From the NCBI GenBank assembly GCA_030267565.1, contig BRXU01000053.1, positions 248,001-312,000 on the forward strand: a stretch of DNA of 64,000 nucleotides, read 5' to 3'. The position numbers and the translations under genes are program-made. Every line of letters starts with the position of its first letter. Position 1 is the stretch's first letter. Shown here piece by piece: positions 1 to 11,760 of the stretch. The DNA is from Pleodorina starrii. Its lineage: Eukaryota; Chlorophyta; Chlorophyceae; Chlamydomonadales; Volvocaceae. The notes under the pieces were generated by a model. The model did no database searches, had not been told where the DNA came from, and saw nothing but the letters and a program-made list of their open reading frames with translations.

Positions 1-1131
1 GTGTGTGCCGCGTTCGCCCACTCCAGCAGTGGGCTACCGGCCGGCAGTGCGCTCTCATTCCATCGCTTGCGCTCGCTCGCTTCTGCACGTGTACCCCTTG
101 GGGTCGCGCCGCGACCCCCTGTCTTCCAGAGTTGGGCCCGGGGGCACTGCGCCGCTGCCAGGCAGGTCCCCCCGCGAGCTCAAAAAGAATTTACACCTGT
201 CGTAAATCCGTACTGCACGTGCCGTACCGCATCAGCGCAGCCAGTCAGTAGGCTGTGCTGCTGTCGCGAGGGGTCGGTCGGTCGGTCAGGCAAGGCGCCT
301 CGGTGGGGGCAAACGTGGGGAGGGGAAACCCCTGCGCCGTCATGTCGTGTATCCAATCAGTGCATCCAATTTCTCTCGTCTCGTTGCCAAAACTGCAAAA
401 GGCGTCCGGCTCCGCACCGCCCCTCGCAGTTGGCTGCCTCTCGGGCTCCCCCTGGACCCCCTCCCACAGATACCCGCACCCACCCGCAAGTTTCAACTCT
501 GCAATGCAGTCATACGCAGTGCAGTCATACACGTTCGTTGACCAACTGAGCAGCCGCTTCTGCCACTTTCCTCCCCCCCCTGGCCTTTTACCGCCCCCCC
601 CCACACACACATCCTTGCCCCAAACTCCGGCGCTGCAGTTCAAAATCCTCAAACCAAATCCAATCCAACCACCGCCAAGACGCCGCCAAGACGCCCCCCT
701 CCACGGGCCGCCGCCTCCAACAGACCAACACACGGCCGGGTGGGTATTGGCCAGGCGCTCCCGTTCCCCCAGGCGCGCCTGGCCCGGGGCGAGTGGGCGA
801 CCGCACCCCAAGGGTACTGCCCCAGGCCCTGGCCGGCACACATACACCCACCGTGGAGAGGGTGGGGGCGGCATCCCGCGCTCCCCACATCCCCCCCCCC
901 CCACCACACCGGTTGCGGCTGCCCACCACCTCCACCTCCCCCTCCGTCTCCTTCCCCGCCTTCTTCTGCTTCCACTATCCCTCTCCTCCCCTCTCTTCTC
1001 TCTACTCCCCTCCCCTCCCCTCCTCTACTCCCCTCCTCTCGACTCCCTCAACTCGCTGCAAGGGGAGCGCGCGCAGCCCGCATTCAGCGTTTCCACAACC
1101 CCCTCCCCCCTCATTGCCCAACCCGGGTTGT
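1..1131. other. non-coding, 3' side of the secreted-protein gene
   Basis: No convincing gene. The stretch is C-rich on the plus strand, with runs of C at about 567-605 and 893-903 and pyrimidine tracts at 950-1050. Long open frames here come from base composition: they overlap in several frames and show no recognisable domain. The 3' UTR of the minus-strand gene ending at 1132 should lie in the right-hand part. Confidence 0.4.
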
Positions 1132-4100
1132 TCAACTCCGACGACTTTGTCCGTCGGTCCGCGTCCTCGTCAGACGTCCCCCCCCCGGAACCTCCGCCTC
1201 CGCCGCCTCCGCCGCCGCGTCCCCCCCTGAAGAGGTCGATGCGATGTGGAGGCCGTGTTCGTGTTCCTGTTCCTCCCCAGATGCCGCCAGTCGCCGACCG
1301 GCCGCCTGGTCTGATGGGGGCAGCGGCGACGGCGGCGGCAGCGACGGCGGCGGCGGCGACGGAGTCGGCTCCGGCGGCTGAGGCGCCGGCGGCGAAGGCA
1401 CCGGCGGCGGCGCGGGGGGCGAGGGCGGCCTTGGCGGCGGCGCCGGCGGCGAAGGCGGCGCGGGCGGCGGCGCGGGCGGTGTGGGCGGCGGCGCGGGCGG
1501 CGCCGGCGGCGGTGAAGGGGGCGCGGGCGGCGGAGACGGCCCAGGCCTGTCGTACTGCGTCAGGCCGCCCTCAAAGTCGACGTACTGGCTCTGTGCGTCG
1601 CTGCTGACGGCGCCCCAGCTGCTGGCCACGTTTTCGTACACGTAGTTTTTCTGCGGGAAGCGGATGCGGAGGCAAAAGAAGGGAGGGGGAGGAGAAGACG
1701 TTCAACGGGGCGAGTGAGTGACGGCCGGCGAGAGAGTGGGGTGACGTGCAGCCAGACATCCCCCCAGGGACCTTCCTCCCCACACACGGACCTCCTCCTC
1801 CTCCTCCTCCCCAGCGGTGCACCACCGCGTAGCGCCCCCCTCCCGCTGGGTTCTGGGGTCCGCTCCTCGCCAACGCCGTCTCCGTCCCTCCCTCCGCTGC
1901 GGTATCTTTCTCTCTCTCGGCCCTCATCCCTTCCGTCAGCAGACCAGCCCAGCTCTGCCCCCCAATCGCCGCATGCGCGCGCCGCCCCCCCTCACTCCCG
2001 CTCCCCCCACCCCTCCCCTCCCCTCCCCTTCCTCCCCCCACCCCACCCCTCCCCAAGGTCCCTGGGCAGCGCTCTCTCACAATCTGCGAAAACTTGTTTC
2101 TTGCGGTGTTGAACAGCGACGTGATGGAGTAGGCGTTCAGTCTCTGTACCTGGGGCCCGGTGCGCATCACGGCGCTGTTGCGGTCGGTGCCGAGCCAGGC
2201 AGAATTGATGGCGGTGGAGCAGCTGTGTGGGGGTGTGTGGGTGGGGGGGAGGGGGGGGTGTTGAGGGGGGGCAGGGGGGTAAGGGGCAGGGGGGAGGGCG
2301 AGGGGGCAGGTAAAGGGGGAATTGTTGCAGTGAAGTGTGAAATGCGTACGGGTGGAGTACGGGTTGGCTGCAGCAGCAGCAACCAATCTCGGGGGGGGAG
2401 GGGAAGAGAGAAGGGGGAAGGGGTGCGGGCCAGGGCACGGAAACACACCCTGCCCCACAATGGGGGGAGGGAGGCAAGGTCCCATGTCCCCACCGCCCGC
2501 TGCCCTCTGTCGTCCAGAGCCCAAACCCCAACACCCCCCCCAACACATACCGGGCCCCGCTTACCCATCCCCTCCCTCCCCTCCCCTCCCCGCATCGCCA
2601 ACTTCCCCCTACCCACGCACCACTCCGCAAACGCTCTGCACCCACCACACTACCCACCACACTAGCCCGCAATCCACCCCACTACCCCGAATTTCACCAC
2701 ACCGCACCTCACCCAGCCCCACCACACCCCCCAGCCCCACCCACACGTCAAACTGTTCGTCTGAGAAGCTGCAGTTGGCAATGGCGGCGTTGGTGGTGGC
2801 GTTGGTGCAGGAACAGCTGGTGAGCGGCGTGGCGCAGGCCTGTACGGCAGCCCGAGCGCTGTGGATGCACAGCGCCGACCGCACGCCGCCGCACTCGTTG
2901 CACGTCATGTCGTACCACTGAAGGTACTGCAGTACGCCCAGCTCTGTATGGGTGGGCGGGTGGGCGGCGGGGTTGGGGGTTGTGAAGAAGGAGTTGTGTG
3001 TATGTGTGTGTGTGTGTGCGGGGGGGGGCGGGGGAGGTACCGGCGAGGCGCGGGGCGGCCGGCGGGAAAGAAAGCCGACATACACGTCACGTCACGTCAC
3101 GAGACACGCCGAGTCGTGCCGCCGTTCGAAACACACACCGCCACGTGTCCCGGTCGGTGGTGCACGGGCCCCGTCTGGTGAGATGAGGTGGAGTGAGGTG
3201 GAGCGAGTTTAAGGGGTAAGGTAAGGGACGCCCCACGTACCGCCCCGCGGCCTAGCCAGGGAACCCCTCCCCCTCCCCCCCAAGGCCGTCGTCGCCGCGC
3301 GGCGACAAAAAAATACATGTGTGGCTGTGGCTGTGTGTGGCTGTGTGTGTGGCTGTGTGTGTGGCTGTGTGTGTGGGGGTGTGTGGGTGTGTGTGTGGCT
3401 GTGTGTGTGGCTGTGTGTGTGTGGCTGTGTGTGTGGCTGTGCGTGTGGCTGTGTGTGGGGGTGTGTGTGTCGTTACAGTATCTGACCGGGCCCTGACGCT
3501 GGCCAGGGGCTGCTAACCCAGCCCCGACGGAAAGACCGCCTAAGCACTCTCCCCCTTGCGGTGGGAGAAGGGCGTGAGGGGCCGCTACCCCCTCCTGCTC
3601 GACGCAGAGCTGGCTGCGTCATACACCCCATATACGGGTGTACGGCGCAGCGGCTCCCCAAAGGCTTGAGCTCACAGCCTGCCTTATACGGCAGCTGGGC
3701 CCTTCGTCCGCACAAACAGCAGTCGCGCCGGCGCACTACGCGGCGCCCGCGCTGTCCTGCCCGCCCTGAAGTCCTTGCAGCGCCGGGGCGCCCGGCCGGC
3801 CTGCTACCGGCTGGCGGTGCTCCTCTAGGCGCGAAAACAAAGCGCTGAGAACCTGCCCCGAGCTTGTGTGTGGCTGTGCGTGTGGCTGTGTGTGTGGCTG
3901 TGGCTGTGTGGGTGTGTGGTTGTGTGCGGCACGCGGTCTCCCCTCCCTCACCCAGTCGCAGCAGCAGCGCCGTGGACACCATGAAGCCCGCACCGAAGGT
4001 CTGAGTCACATCGCCACTCACGATATAGATGGGCGGAGAGGTCACGTTCGCCCTGCGTGTTGGGGGGGTGGGTAGGTGTGGGTGTGGGTGTGTGGGTGTG

Positions 4101-5410
4101 TGGGTGTGTGCGGCCCCTAAGCCCCGAACCCAAATCCAAACCTCCCGGGAAGGGAATAGGGTTAGCGGAAGGGGTGGGAGGGCGTTGGGAGGGAGGGGCG
4201 CGGGAGGGGATCGGACCGGGTGGGCAAGTGGGTGGGTGAGGAGGGGGCTGATGCCATCGCGTGGCGGTGGTGGTGGCGGGGGGCTGAAAAGGGGCTGAGG
4301 GCGGGCACAAGAGGCGACACACCACCCGCGGCAGCAGCACTGGGGCTGCTCTGCGGGCCGGGTGGTGGTGGTGGTGGACCAGGACCGGTATCAAGGTAAG
4401 CAAAAGAAAGTGCGGGACGGCAGCGCCCGCGGCGGGGTGGCGGGCCGGGGCAGGGACCGGGGCCGGGGGGCTGGGCGGACCGAGAGGGGGCAGCTAGGGG
4501 CAAGGGCGGGGTGTGGATTCGATTCAGAGGAGGAGGCCCCCCTTTGCAGCACCGGCAGCAGCAGGAGAGCAAGCAGGTGCAAGTCCCCGGGGCGCAGGGC
4601 AGTGCTTGCGTGTACGTGTGTTTGTGTGTGTGTGGGGGGGGATAATGGGTATGGTGCCTGGCCTCTGCCCTACCCTGCCCTGCCATACCTGAAGGCTGCG
4701 AGGGCCATTGTGGGCGGCGAAGCGTTGACCTGCGGGCAGAGAGAGGGAAGGGGATGGAGATGGCAGCGGGGTGAAACGTGGCTTTGCTTGCGCCTCACAG
4801 GCGCCGTACGGTTGGGAGTCAAGCTCCGCTGGAGGACAGCCCCACACACGCTTCCAAGACGGTCAGGGAGAGTGCGAAGCCTCTCTCCCCTCTCCTCCCC
4901 TTCCTTCTTTGGCAGTAGTGCTCCCCCACACCGTCTCACCATGTTGAAAATAATATCCGGGAAGGGCATTTTCAGGACGTTCAGACGGTCCACGCGCAGA
5001 TTGTAGATAGCCACTTTCGCATTGTACTTATCCACCTGTGTTCGAGTGCATGCTATTTATGAGTGTTCACAGCGATTTTCGGAAAGCAGTGTTGTAACTC
5101 GCCCTTACCAGGTATTTCTGGAAAGTGGTGTTGCACATACCACTGTAGTTAGCCGTTAGGTTTGCTAGCAAGGACGCGTTGACAGACGGTACTAGCACCA
5201 GTCCCAAAGGAAATGCGTCTCCCTGAATGAGCAAAGGGGCAGCTGTTGGCAGCTGCATTTGGCTGCCTCGGCGCCCTTTCCGCCCCCACTGACCCTTCCA
5301 ACCGGTGATAGTGGCTGACAGGGGTCAAACTTGATGCAGTTACAGGTGGAAAGCGCTGCGAGTACTGCCAAACCCAGCAGAAGAGCCGTTCCGGGCGATG
5401 TGCGAGCCAT
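1132..5410 (-). CDS. secreted Cys-rich glycoprotein with polyproline region
   Basis: Eight-exon model, in transcript order: 5410-5294, 5222-5109, 5035-4940, 4729-4689, 4052-3952, 2943-2745, 2222-2081 and 1650-1132. All phases join and the model gives 442 residues. The N-terminus is a clear signal peptide (MARTSPGTALLLGLAVLAAL) followed by CNC. The body has many N-glycosylation sequons (NAS, NLT, NYS, NTT, NVT, NAT, NCS) and a Cys-rich stretch (CNEC, CSC, NCSF), suggesting a disulphide-bonded extracellular domain. The last exon encodes a Pro-rich run of PSPPPAPP type, then a low-complexity acidic tail. Such runs are typical of hydroxyproline-rich cell-wall or matrix proteins of green algae (family knowledge). 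I do not recognise the Cys-rich domain. The end of exon 1 is uncertain between two in-phase donors 6 bp apart. The 1-kb intron at 2944-3951 holds GT repeats and an inserted segment. Confidence 0.72.
1881..1912 (+). repeat. intron word A, copy 1 (antisense to host gene)
   Basis: Matches the core CCGCTGCGGTATCTTTCTC on the plus strand. It lies in the intron 1651-2080 of the minus-strand secreted-protein gene, so it is antisense to that transcript. Confidence 0.6.
3316..3478. repeat. GT-rich microsatellite (GTGTGTGGCT)
   Basis: Imperfect tandem GTGTGTGGCT-like repeats in an intron of the minus-strand secreted-protein gene. The same repeat resumes at about 3866-3928, on the far side of a non-repetitive segment. 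Confidence 0.85.
3479..3865. other. non-repetitive segment interrupting a GT microsatellite
   Basis: About 390 bp of ordinary-complexity, GC-rich sequence lies between two halves of one GT-rich microsatellite. This is what an insertion into the repeat would leave. It contains a short hairpin (ACACCC CATATAC GGGTGT near 3630). I see no terminal repeats or target-site duplication and cannot name a family. Confidence 0.4.
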
Positions 5411-6859
5411 TTCAACTGCTGTCAAGACTACCACGCGCAGGGGCGTCTAAGAGCAGTGTAGAGACATGACAACGGTGTATAACGTCGGTTCAGTTCCTCC
5501 TTGGTGCAGGGATGGTTCTCTTGAATTTCCTTTTTGTTTTGTTAGCTTCAATGTGTACCACGAGGTTTCACCAAGTGCATAGAAAGTCGCAAACAACTAA
5601 GCGAAAAATGTGCCGTGCGCTGGGCCTGAATGCACGTCCATGGATGTATGCGTGTTGGGCATGGTTGGTTGCTTTGTTAGGGTTGGTTAGTTGGTTGGCT
5701 GGTTGGTTCGCTGATTTGTTGGCCTAACTCAGTCACTTCGGGATAAATCGGTACAAACTGCCTCTGCATAAACGCAAAAGCACGTGCCAAAGGCGGAAGG
5801 TGCGCTTGACGTGCACTTTTGCTTCACGCGGCCGTCTGCCGAGTGCCCCCACCCCCCAGTTGCCACATTCCTGGGCTTGTGCGATGAGGGATGCAGAGCG
5901 CTTTGCAGGTCGCCTGAAGCGCCGCTTGCGCGTCATCCTCCGCAAGCTTTGGTTGCGGCAATCGACTGTAGACATGCGTGGGGACAACGCGTGCAGGTAC
6001 GCGCAGGATTTACGGGGCCCCCGGCCGCGGAGGGGGATGAAGGATCGCGAATCATCAGGCCATATGGCAACTCCCCCAGTCAGCGCTGCGGCAGCTGCGG
6101 CAGCGTGGAGGCAGCGGGTTCTGCACACAGACCGCCACAGACAAGCTGGTGGACCAAGCCGTACCCTGCCGTACAGATCTCTCCCTGTGTGCGCAACTAC
6201 CGTATGCGAAGAGGTTCAGCCGCTAAAAAAGGGTGGGCCGCACCGACTGCTTGGAATGTCGACAGCGGCTAATGGGCAATGGCTGGCGTACAGTACCGCA
6301 GAGCTGCAGGGGCTTGCGACCTCGTGAACGACAGAGCTTCAGGGCACACAGTGCGCGCAGTGGCGCAACTGGGAAGCGGATGCGAGAGAGCTGTGGGCAC
6401 ACACGGGCGCATGGGTCCCTGACCGCCATGGCAACGCGGCAAACATCGCGATGCAAAGCCCGGTACCTAGCGTGACCCAAATAGAACACCGTAGCCGTGT
6501 ATGAAGCACAAAGAACGGATTTGCGTTGGTGACCCTGTAGCCGCGCGGGATGTCGTAGGCTCGTAGCCTATCCCGATTTAATTGCTGATTGCAGGTTGAT
6601 TGCGGTTGGTTTTCGAATCGTTAGGTACGGTTAACTCTCGTCCAACGGCATCAAATCCAATGGCATCATGCAATTCAGGACCCTCATAATCGCACGCGGA
6701 AGGTTAAGCAAGCCGACCTTGACTTATGTTGTCTCGCCTTGGTTATTTCCAAGCAACTGCGTCCAAAAACTGCACAGCATTTCGACGTATCGTGTGTCCC
6801 AAGGCCTAACGCGGAGAAAGCAATTGGCAATCCTAACCTGAAGGCTGTTGAGCCTGCAC
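5411..6859. promoter_or_regulatory. divergent intergenic region
   Basis: It separates the ATG of the minus-strand secreted-protein gene (5410) from the ATG of the plus-strand dehydrogenase gene (6860), so both promoters should be here. Base composition is less GC-rich than in the genes, especially 6480-6840. A TTGG-rich stretch lies at 5665-5718. Frames at 5784-6327 are open in several registers and match nothing I know. No certain TATA box. Confidence 0.4.
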
Positions 6860-9770
6860 ATGGCTGAGCTCATGTCGGAGTCCACGGCGTCGCGGCCTGT
6901 TGCACCGGCGAAAGTCTTTGCTTTTGCTGGCTGCGAAGCGGACAGCTGTTTTCATGATGTAGCGACAGGCGTATACCGCGAGCAATCGTACTGCTACGAC
7001 GAAGACAAGACTTGGGCTGAGAACCTGGCGAACGGGCTCCCTCAACGGTGTCGGGATTTGCCGCCATCCGAGAGGTGCTGGGCGCCGGAGGACAAATGGG
7101 TCACCTTCCTCAACCACAAGGTTAGATTATCTTTAATCTTTATGTCCTGTGCCTCAAAGTAGTCCGGTGCCTCCCCTGCCTCACAACTTTCGTTGCGTCG
7201 AATTGGATTCGGCTAGTTCAATGCCCACGTCTCACTTGATTATTTCGCCTCTCCGCCCTCACGGCGGCGGCTTCCCATTCTTTGCAGCTGGCATCGCCCT
7301 TTGGAGTGGCCGCTGGCCCGTTGCTGTCCTCTCAGTGGGTCGCCCTGGCTGCATCGCGCGGCTACGACTGCCTCACCTACAAGACCATTCGCTCGCATTA
7401 CCACCCCGGACACAGCCTCCCCAACATCCTCCACCTCCAAGTCAATCAGCAACTCCCGGTGAGCCGGCCCCGGGGTCCATTCAAGTCTATGACGTCGACG
7501 TTCTACTTCAGGAAACGCTCACGACGATCCAACTTCGCGCCCGCCGTACAAGCGTAGTTAGCCGAGCCCGACAGCGCATGCATGTATGACAACCCTGCGG
7601 GCCTCTTTTCCAGTATTCTTTTATCAAAACACCCACATCTCACCTCACCTGCACCGTGGTCTTATGCCTAGATTGCGATTTTGTGCTGTTTTTTGGGTTG
7701 CTGCCGTCCTTTCTGTCCGATCAGGCGTCCGGGCCTGGCTGCCAGGAGCCGCTGATTGCCTCCGCTGGCGTCGGCGCTGACGTCATCCGCACCGGCGCCG
7801 GCGGCAAGACCCACATCTGCAATGGCGCCGGCGCCGGCACCGCATCCGGCACCGGCACTGGCTCCGAGACCGGGGGCGCCGAGAAAGCGATTCGGGGCGG
7901 CGGCGGCGGCGGCAGCGGCGGCGCTCCCATCCTGGCCATCACCAACAGCTTCGGGATGCCTAGTCAGGCTCCGGAGCGGTTGGCGGAGGACATCCCGGTG
8001 GCGGCGGCGGCGCTGCGGCCCGGACAGATGATGGTGGTGTCCGTGACGGGTGAGGGGAGAGAGGAGAGGAGAGGAGGGGAGAGGAGGGGAGAGCTGAGAG
8101 GAGAGGGGCGGGGAGGAGGGGAGAGGAGAGGGCGGGGCGTATTGTGGCTGGGGCGGGGCGTGTGTGTGTGTATATGGCCCGAGCCACTCTCTCTCTCTCC
8201 TCCTCTCTTTCCCTCTGTTCTCGCGGTATTGCATGTGAAGGGCGGGGAATAACCAACCGCCCCTGGAGCGCAGCACACCTCCCCTCCCCTTCCCTCCCCC
8301 CCTGGAGTGAATGCAGTACCAACGGCCGCCCCAACCAGCCCCGTTCATTTCTCCCTCACCCCGGGGGGATACCGTACTCAACGCTTATCCGGGGCACATC
8401 CGGGGCACTCCACCCGAACCGAACCGTCGTGGCCCTCCCCTCCGTGCTTTCCAACCCGGGCCCCCTCCCTGGCCGCCGTCTTCGTCCCTTCGCCGCGGTA
8501 TCTTCTTTTTTACCACCACCACCACCCCTAACCCCCCACCCCCCCCACCCCACCCCCCACCCCCCGCGAAGGTACCTCCGGTCGCCCCGGTGTGAGTTTT
8601 GCGGAGGACCTGGCACTGGCTGCCCGTACGGCACTGGCGGGGGGTGCGACCGCACTGGAGGTGACCGGGAGGGGGGGGGAGGAGAGGGTTAGGGAGGGAC
8701 TGGTGGTGGCCTCTGGGGCGGGGTGGTGTGTGGTGTGTGGTGTGTGGGGTGGAGGCGGGGGCTTGTTCCTCGGGGAAAGCCGCATTGGGGCGGCTGTTGT
8801 TGAGGCTGTCGGGGCTTTTGGGGGAGGGCGGCTTGGCGGTAAGGGGAGGGAAGAGGAGGGAAGAGGAGGGAAGAGGAGGGAAGAGGAGGGAAGAGGAGGG
8901 AAGAGGAGGGAAGAGGAGGGAAGAGGAGGGAAGAGGAGGGAAGAGGAGGGAAGAGGAGGGAAGTCAGACGCACGCAGTCAGGAGGATGGCGGGCGGAATC
9001 AGCGGTGCGGCGCAGTACGGCGCGATACACCGCACGGGTCGGCATGGTCACACGGTTGCCGTACAACGCAGCTTCGTTTCGCGCCAGCCCTCTTCATACC
9101 CAGAACCCCCTCGCCCAAACGCCCCAACGCCCCGACTAGAAGTCATCATCCCATGCACCCTCCCTTCCCTTCCCCTCACCTCCCCCGTCCCTCCTCCCCC
9201 GCCCTGCCCCGGCCTCCCCACCCCCCCGCCCATACACACACACGCACACAGGTCAACCTGAGCTGCCCCAACGTGGGTTCCTCCCACGTGGCCCTCTACC
9301 AGGACCCACCCGCCGTGGAGTTGCTGCTCACAGGGCTGGCGGAGGTACGGCATACCGTACGTATGTGTACGACACATGTGTACACATCCGTACTGTCGTA
9401 CGCACCCGTTAGATATTCGGCCCCAGCGCTCGCGCTCTCTGCTTTGCTTGCTTTGCGGAAGGTGGGGTGGGGAACCGTTACCGTTGCCGTTGTGCTCGGC
9501 GAGTACCGAACCGTATCGGTGCCGTACCGTACCGTATCGGTGCCGTACCGTAGCCATTGGGACGGGCCATTGGGGTGGTGGGGCTGCTTCGATGACCACC
9601 GACGTTTTGAGCCCTCTGCGGCTGCACCCACTGCACCCAGAAGTACCAACTTCGCATATCGCACTCACCTACTTCACACAGACAACCCAACTTCCCGTTA
9701 CCTACTATCACCACCCCTCCTACCGGTGGTGGTGGTGGTCGTGATCCGCTAGGTGGTGCGCTCCGGCGGC

Positions 9771-9802
<32 letters not shown>

Positions 9803-11760
9803 TGACGTCCCGCTGCTGATTAAGGTGGGGGCCTTTCCCGACAGCGACACCGACGGAATGCGACGGGTGCTGACGGCGGCGGAGAGGGCGGGGGCCGGCG
9901 CGGTGGCGGGTGAGTGAGGGCGAGTGGGCGGGCGGATGGGCGAGTGAAGTGAGTGGGCGGGCGGATGGGCGAGTGAAGTGAGTGAGCGGGTGGGCGAGTG
10001 AGGGCGGTCGCGTCTCTTTGGGGGTGTCGTGTCGTGTTGGGGCTGGGCTGGGCTGGGCTGGGCTGCGGCAGACCCTGTGTTGAGGCCACAACGATGCTGC
10101 ACTGAAGAACACGGGGGGCCCCCCACGTGCCCCACGTGTCACACACGCCCCCGGCATTGGGTGCAGGCCTTCGCCCGCCCGATAATCCCCCAACATGCAT
10201 GTTGCAAGACGCGCGCGTATGCACACACCGAGCCGCGCACCGTATTTCCCAGCCAGCCTCCTCTTCACCCCCCCCTCCCTCCATCGCCTCCTCACTCGGA
10301 CCCCGGCCCACACACAACGCCCCTGTCCAGTGTCCACCCGCCCCCTCTTCCGCCCGCCGGGCCACCCCCCCTTTCCCCCCCCCCCGCCCATCCGCCACCC
10401 CAGGCATCAACGGCCTCAGTCGACGAGTGGATCTGCCGGGGGGCGGGGGACCCGCACTGGGCCCCGAGAGGCCTTCCAGTGGGGTGTGTGGGGACCCCAT
10501 TCGGGAGGCGGGACTGCGCTTCGTCAGAGCGGCGCGGCAGGTGGGTCTGAAACCACGCTTCTCCTATTGAGCTGTACTTAATTGTACTGTACTGGACTGT
10601 ACTACGCAATGCCAGAATGCCGAATTGGGAAGCCGCGCCATCCCGTCACTCACTCGATACACAAGCACGCTCGCTCCCACGCCCGTACTGTCGTACGTTT
10701 ATGTGTACGAACATACTCGCAGGTCATAGCCTCCGACAACCTGGGACTGGGGCTGGTGGGCGTCGGCGGCGTCACGCAGGTCAGTGGACCGACCCCTGGG
10801 TCAACCCTGGGTCGACCGAACCGTGGGTCGGTCGGTGGATCGACCCGCGGGCCGGTCGGTGGACCGTCCCGGGGGTCGGCGGGCGTCATGGGTTCTGGGC
10901 TTAGATGCCTCATCCGCTGTAGGCCGATGTTCGCTGGGTCGTGTGATGCGGTGCTTCTGTCGATGCACCAGCCCGATCGTCACCTTCACACTTCCACTCG
11001 CCGCCACCACCCCCGCCTCACATCCCAGTTGGGCTCTGCCCACAACGCAGCTACACCCCCCCCGACTTGGGCCCACTCACCCACTCCCCCCCCTTCCCCC
11101 ATTGCCCTATATACACACACACGCACAGAGACACACACGGACATACCGGTCCGCGCGCCCCCCCGCTCCACCCCCTGTGCCGTATACTCGTCCCTGTCGT
11201 GAACTATCGTACATATCGCAGGCGTGCCACGTGATGGAGTACCTGGAGGCGGGGGCTGATGTCGTACAGGTACATGTCGTGTGACTGTATGTGTGCTGTG
11301 TGTGTATGCACTCAGTACGGCAGGACGGGGTAGGGACTTGGGGTACGGGAGAAAGCGGTTCAGCTGCTCCGTTCAGTCCTCCGTCGGTTCGCGCCTCCGT
11401 CGCCTCAACACTCCTCCCGACGATACGCCCCCTCCTTGCTCCTCGTCGGCATCATAAGCGACATTGACATTTGGGTGCCTAGGCCCTAAAGGTTCGTTTG
11501 GGCTGGTTTGGGGGACGTTTGTGGCATGTGTATCCAGCCATTCAGCTCGGCATGTCCTGTCAGCATGTTCTGCTCCGCCCACAGCACCCGCCCCTCCCCT
11601 TCACTCAACCAACTCCCCACCCCCACCTCCTCCTCCCCACCCCCACCAGACCGCCACTGGCTTCATGTGGCGGCCCCATCTGGGGACCGACTTCCAGCGG
11701 CTGTGGGCGGCGGCCGGGTACACCGCACGACGGGCGGACGGACGGGGCGGGCGAGGTTGA
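6860..11760 (+). CDS. class-1-like dihydroorotate dehydrogenase family enzyme
   Basis: Ten exons: 6860-7120, 7288-7458, 7725-8049, 8572-8660, 9252-9344, 9753-9909, 10404-10540, 10723-10779, 11222-11269 and 11650-11760. They sum to 1449 nt (482 residues) with every phase consistent. The product shows the FMN-binding TIM-barrel landmarks in order: ASPFGVAAGP, the Lys-Thr after it (LTYKTIRS), ITNSFGMPS, VSVTG, EVNLSCPNV with the Cys that serves as base in class 1 enzymes, LLIKVGAF, an INGLS turn, GDPIREAGLRFV, LGLVGVGGVTQ, and AGADVVQTATGFMW near the end. Family members oxidise dihydroorotate or related dihydropyrimidines with FMN; the exact substrate and location are not fixed here. The first 87 residues carry several Cys and are not part of the barrel. 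A Gly/Thr-rich insertion lies in exon 3 and a poly-Gly run in exon 6. Intron 3 carries word A; intron 4 a 10-bp tandem repeat. Confidence 0.85.
8481..8513 (+). repeat. intron word A, copy 2 (sense, dehydrogenase intron 3)
   Basis: Reads CGTCCCTTCGCCGCGGTATC, then TTCTTTTTTACC, then a C-rich tract, then the acceptor ending at 8571. Sense to the transcript and about 60 nt upstream of the 3' splice site. Confidence 0.75.
8846..8962. repeat. 10-bp tandem repeat (GGGAAGAGGA)n
   Basis: About twelve nearly perfect copies of GGGAAGAGGA in intron 4 of the dehydrogenase gene. Confidence 0.9.

Noticed and set aside
255..1607. 450-codon plus-strand frame at the left end.
   Set aside because: It overlaps the last exon of the minus-strand secreted-protein gene in antisense and is Pro/Ala-biased through base composition; no start context, domain or splice support.
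4391..4686. Possible extra exon of the secreted-protein gene (hydrophobic HLLALLLLPVLQ frame).
   Set aside because: Exons 4729-4689 and 4052-3952 already join in phase, and the donor for this segment is poor.
5784..6489. Overlapping frames on both strands between the first two genes.
   Set aside because: No domain, no splice support, and location in a divergent promoter region; not called as a gene.
8689..9066. Minus-strand frame of Leu/Phe/Pro/Ser repeats.
   Set aside because: It is the 10-bp GGGAAGAGGA intron repeat read in antisense.
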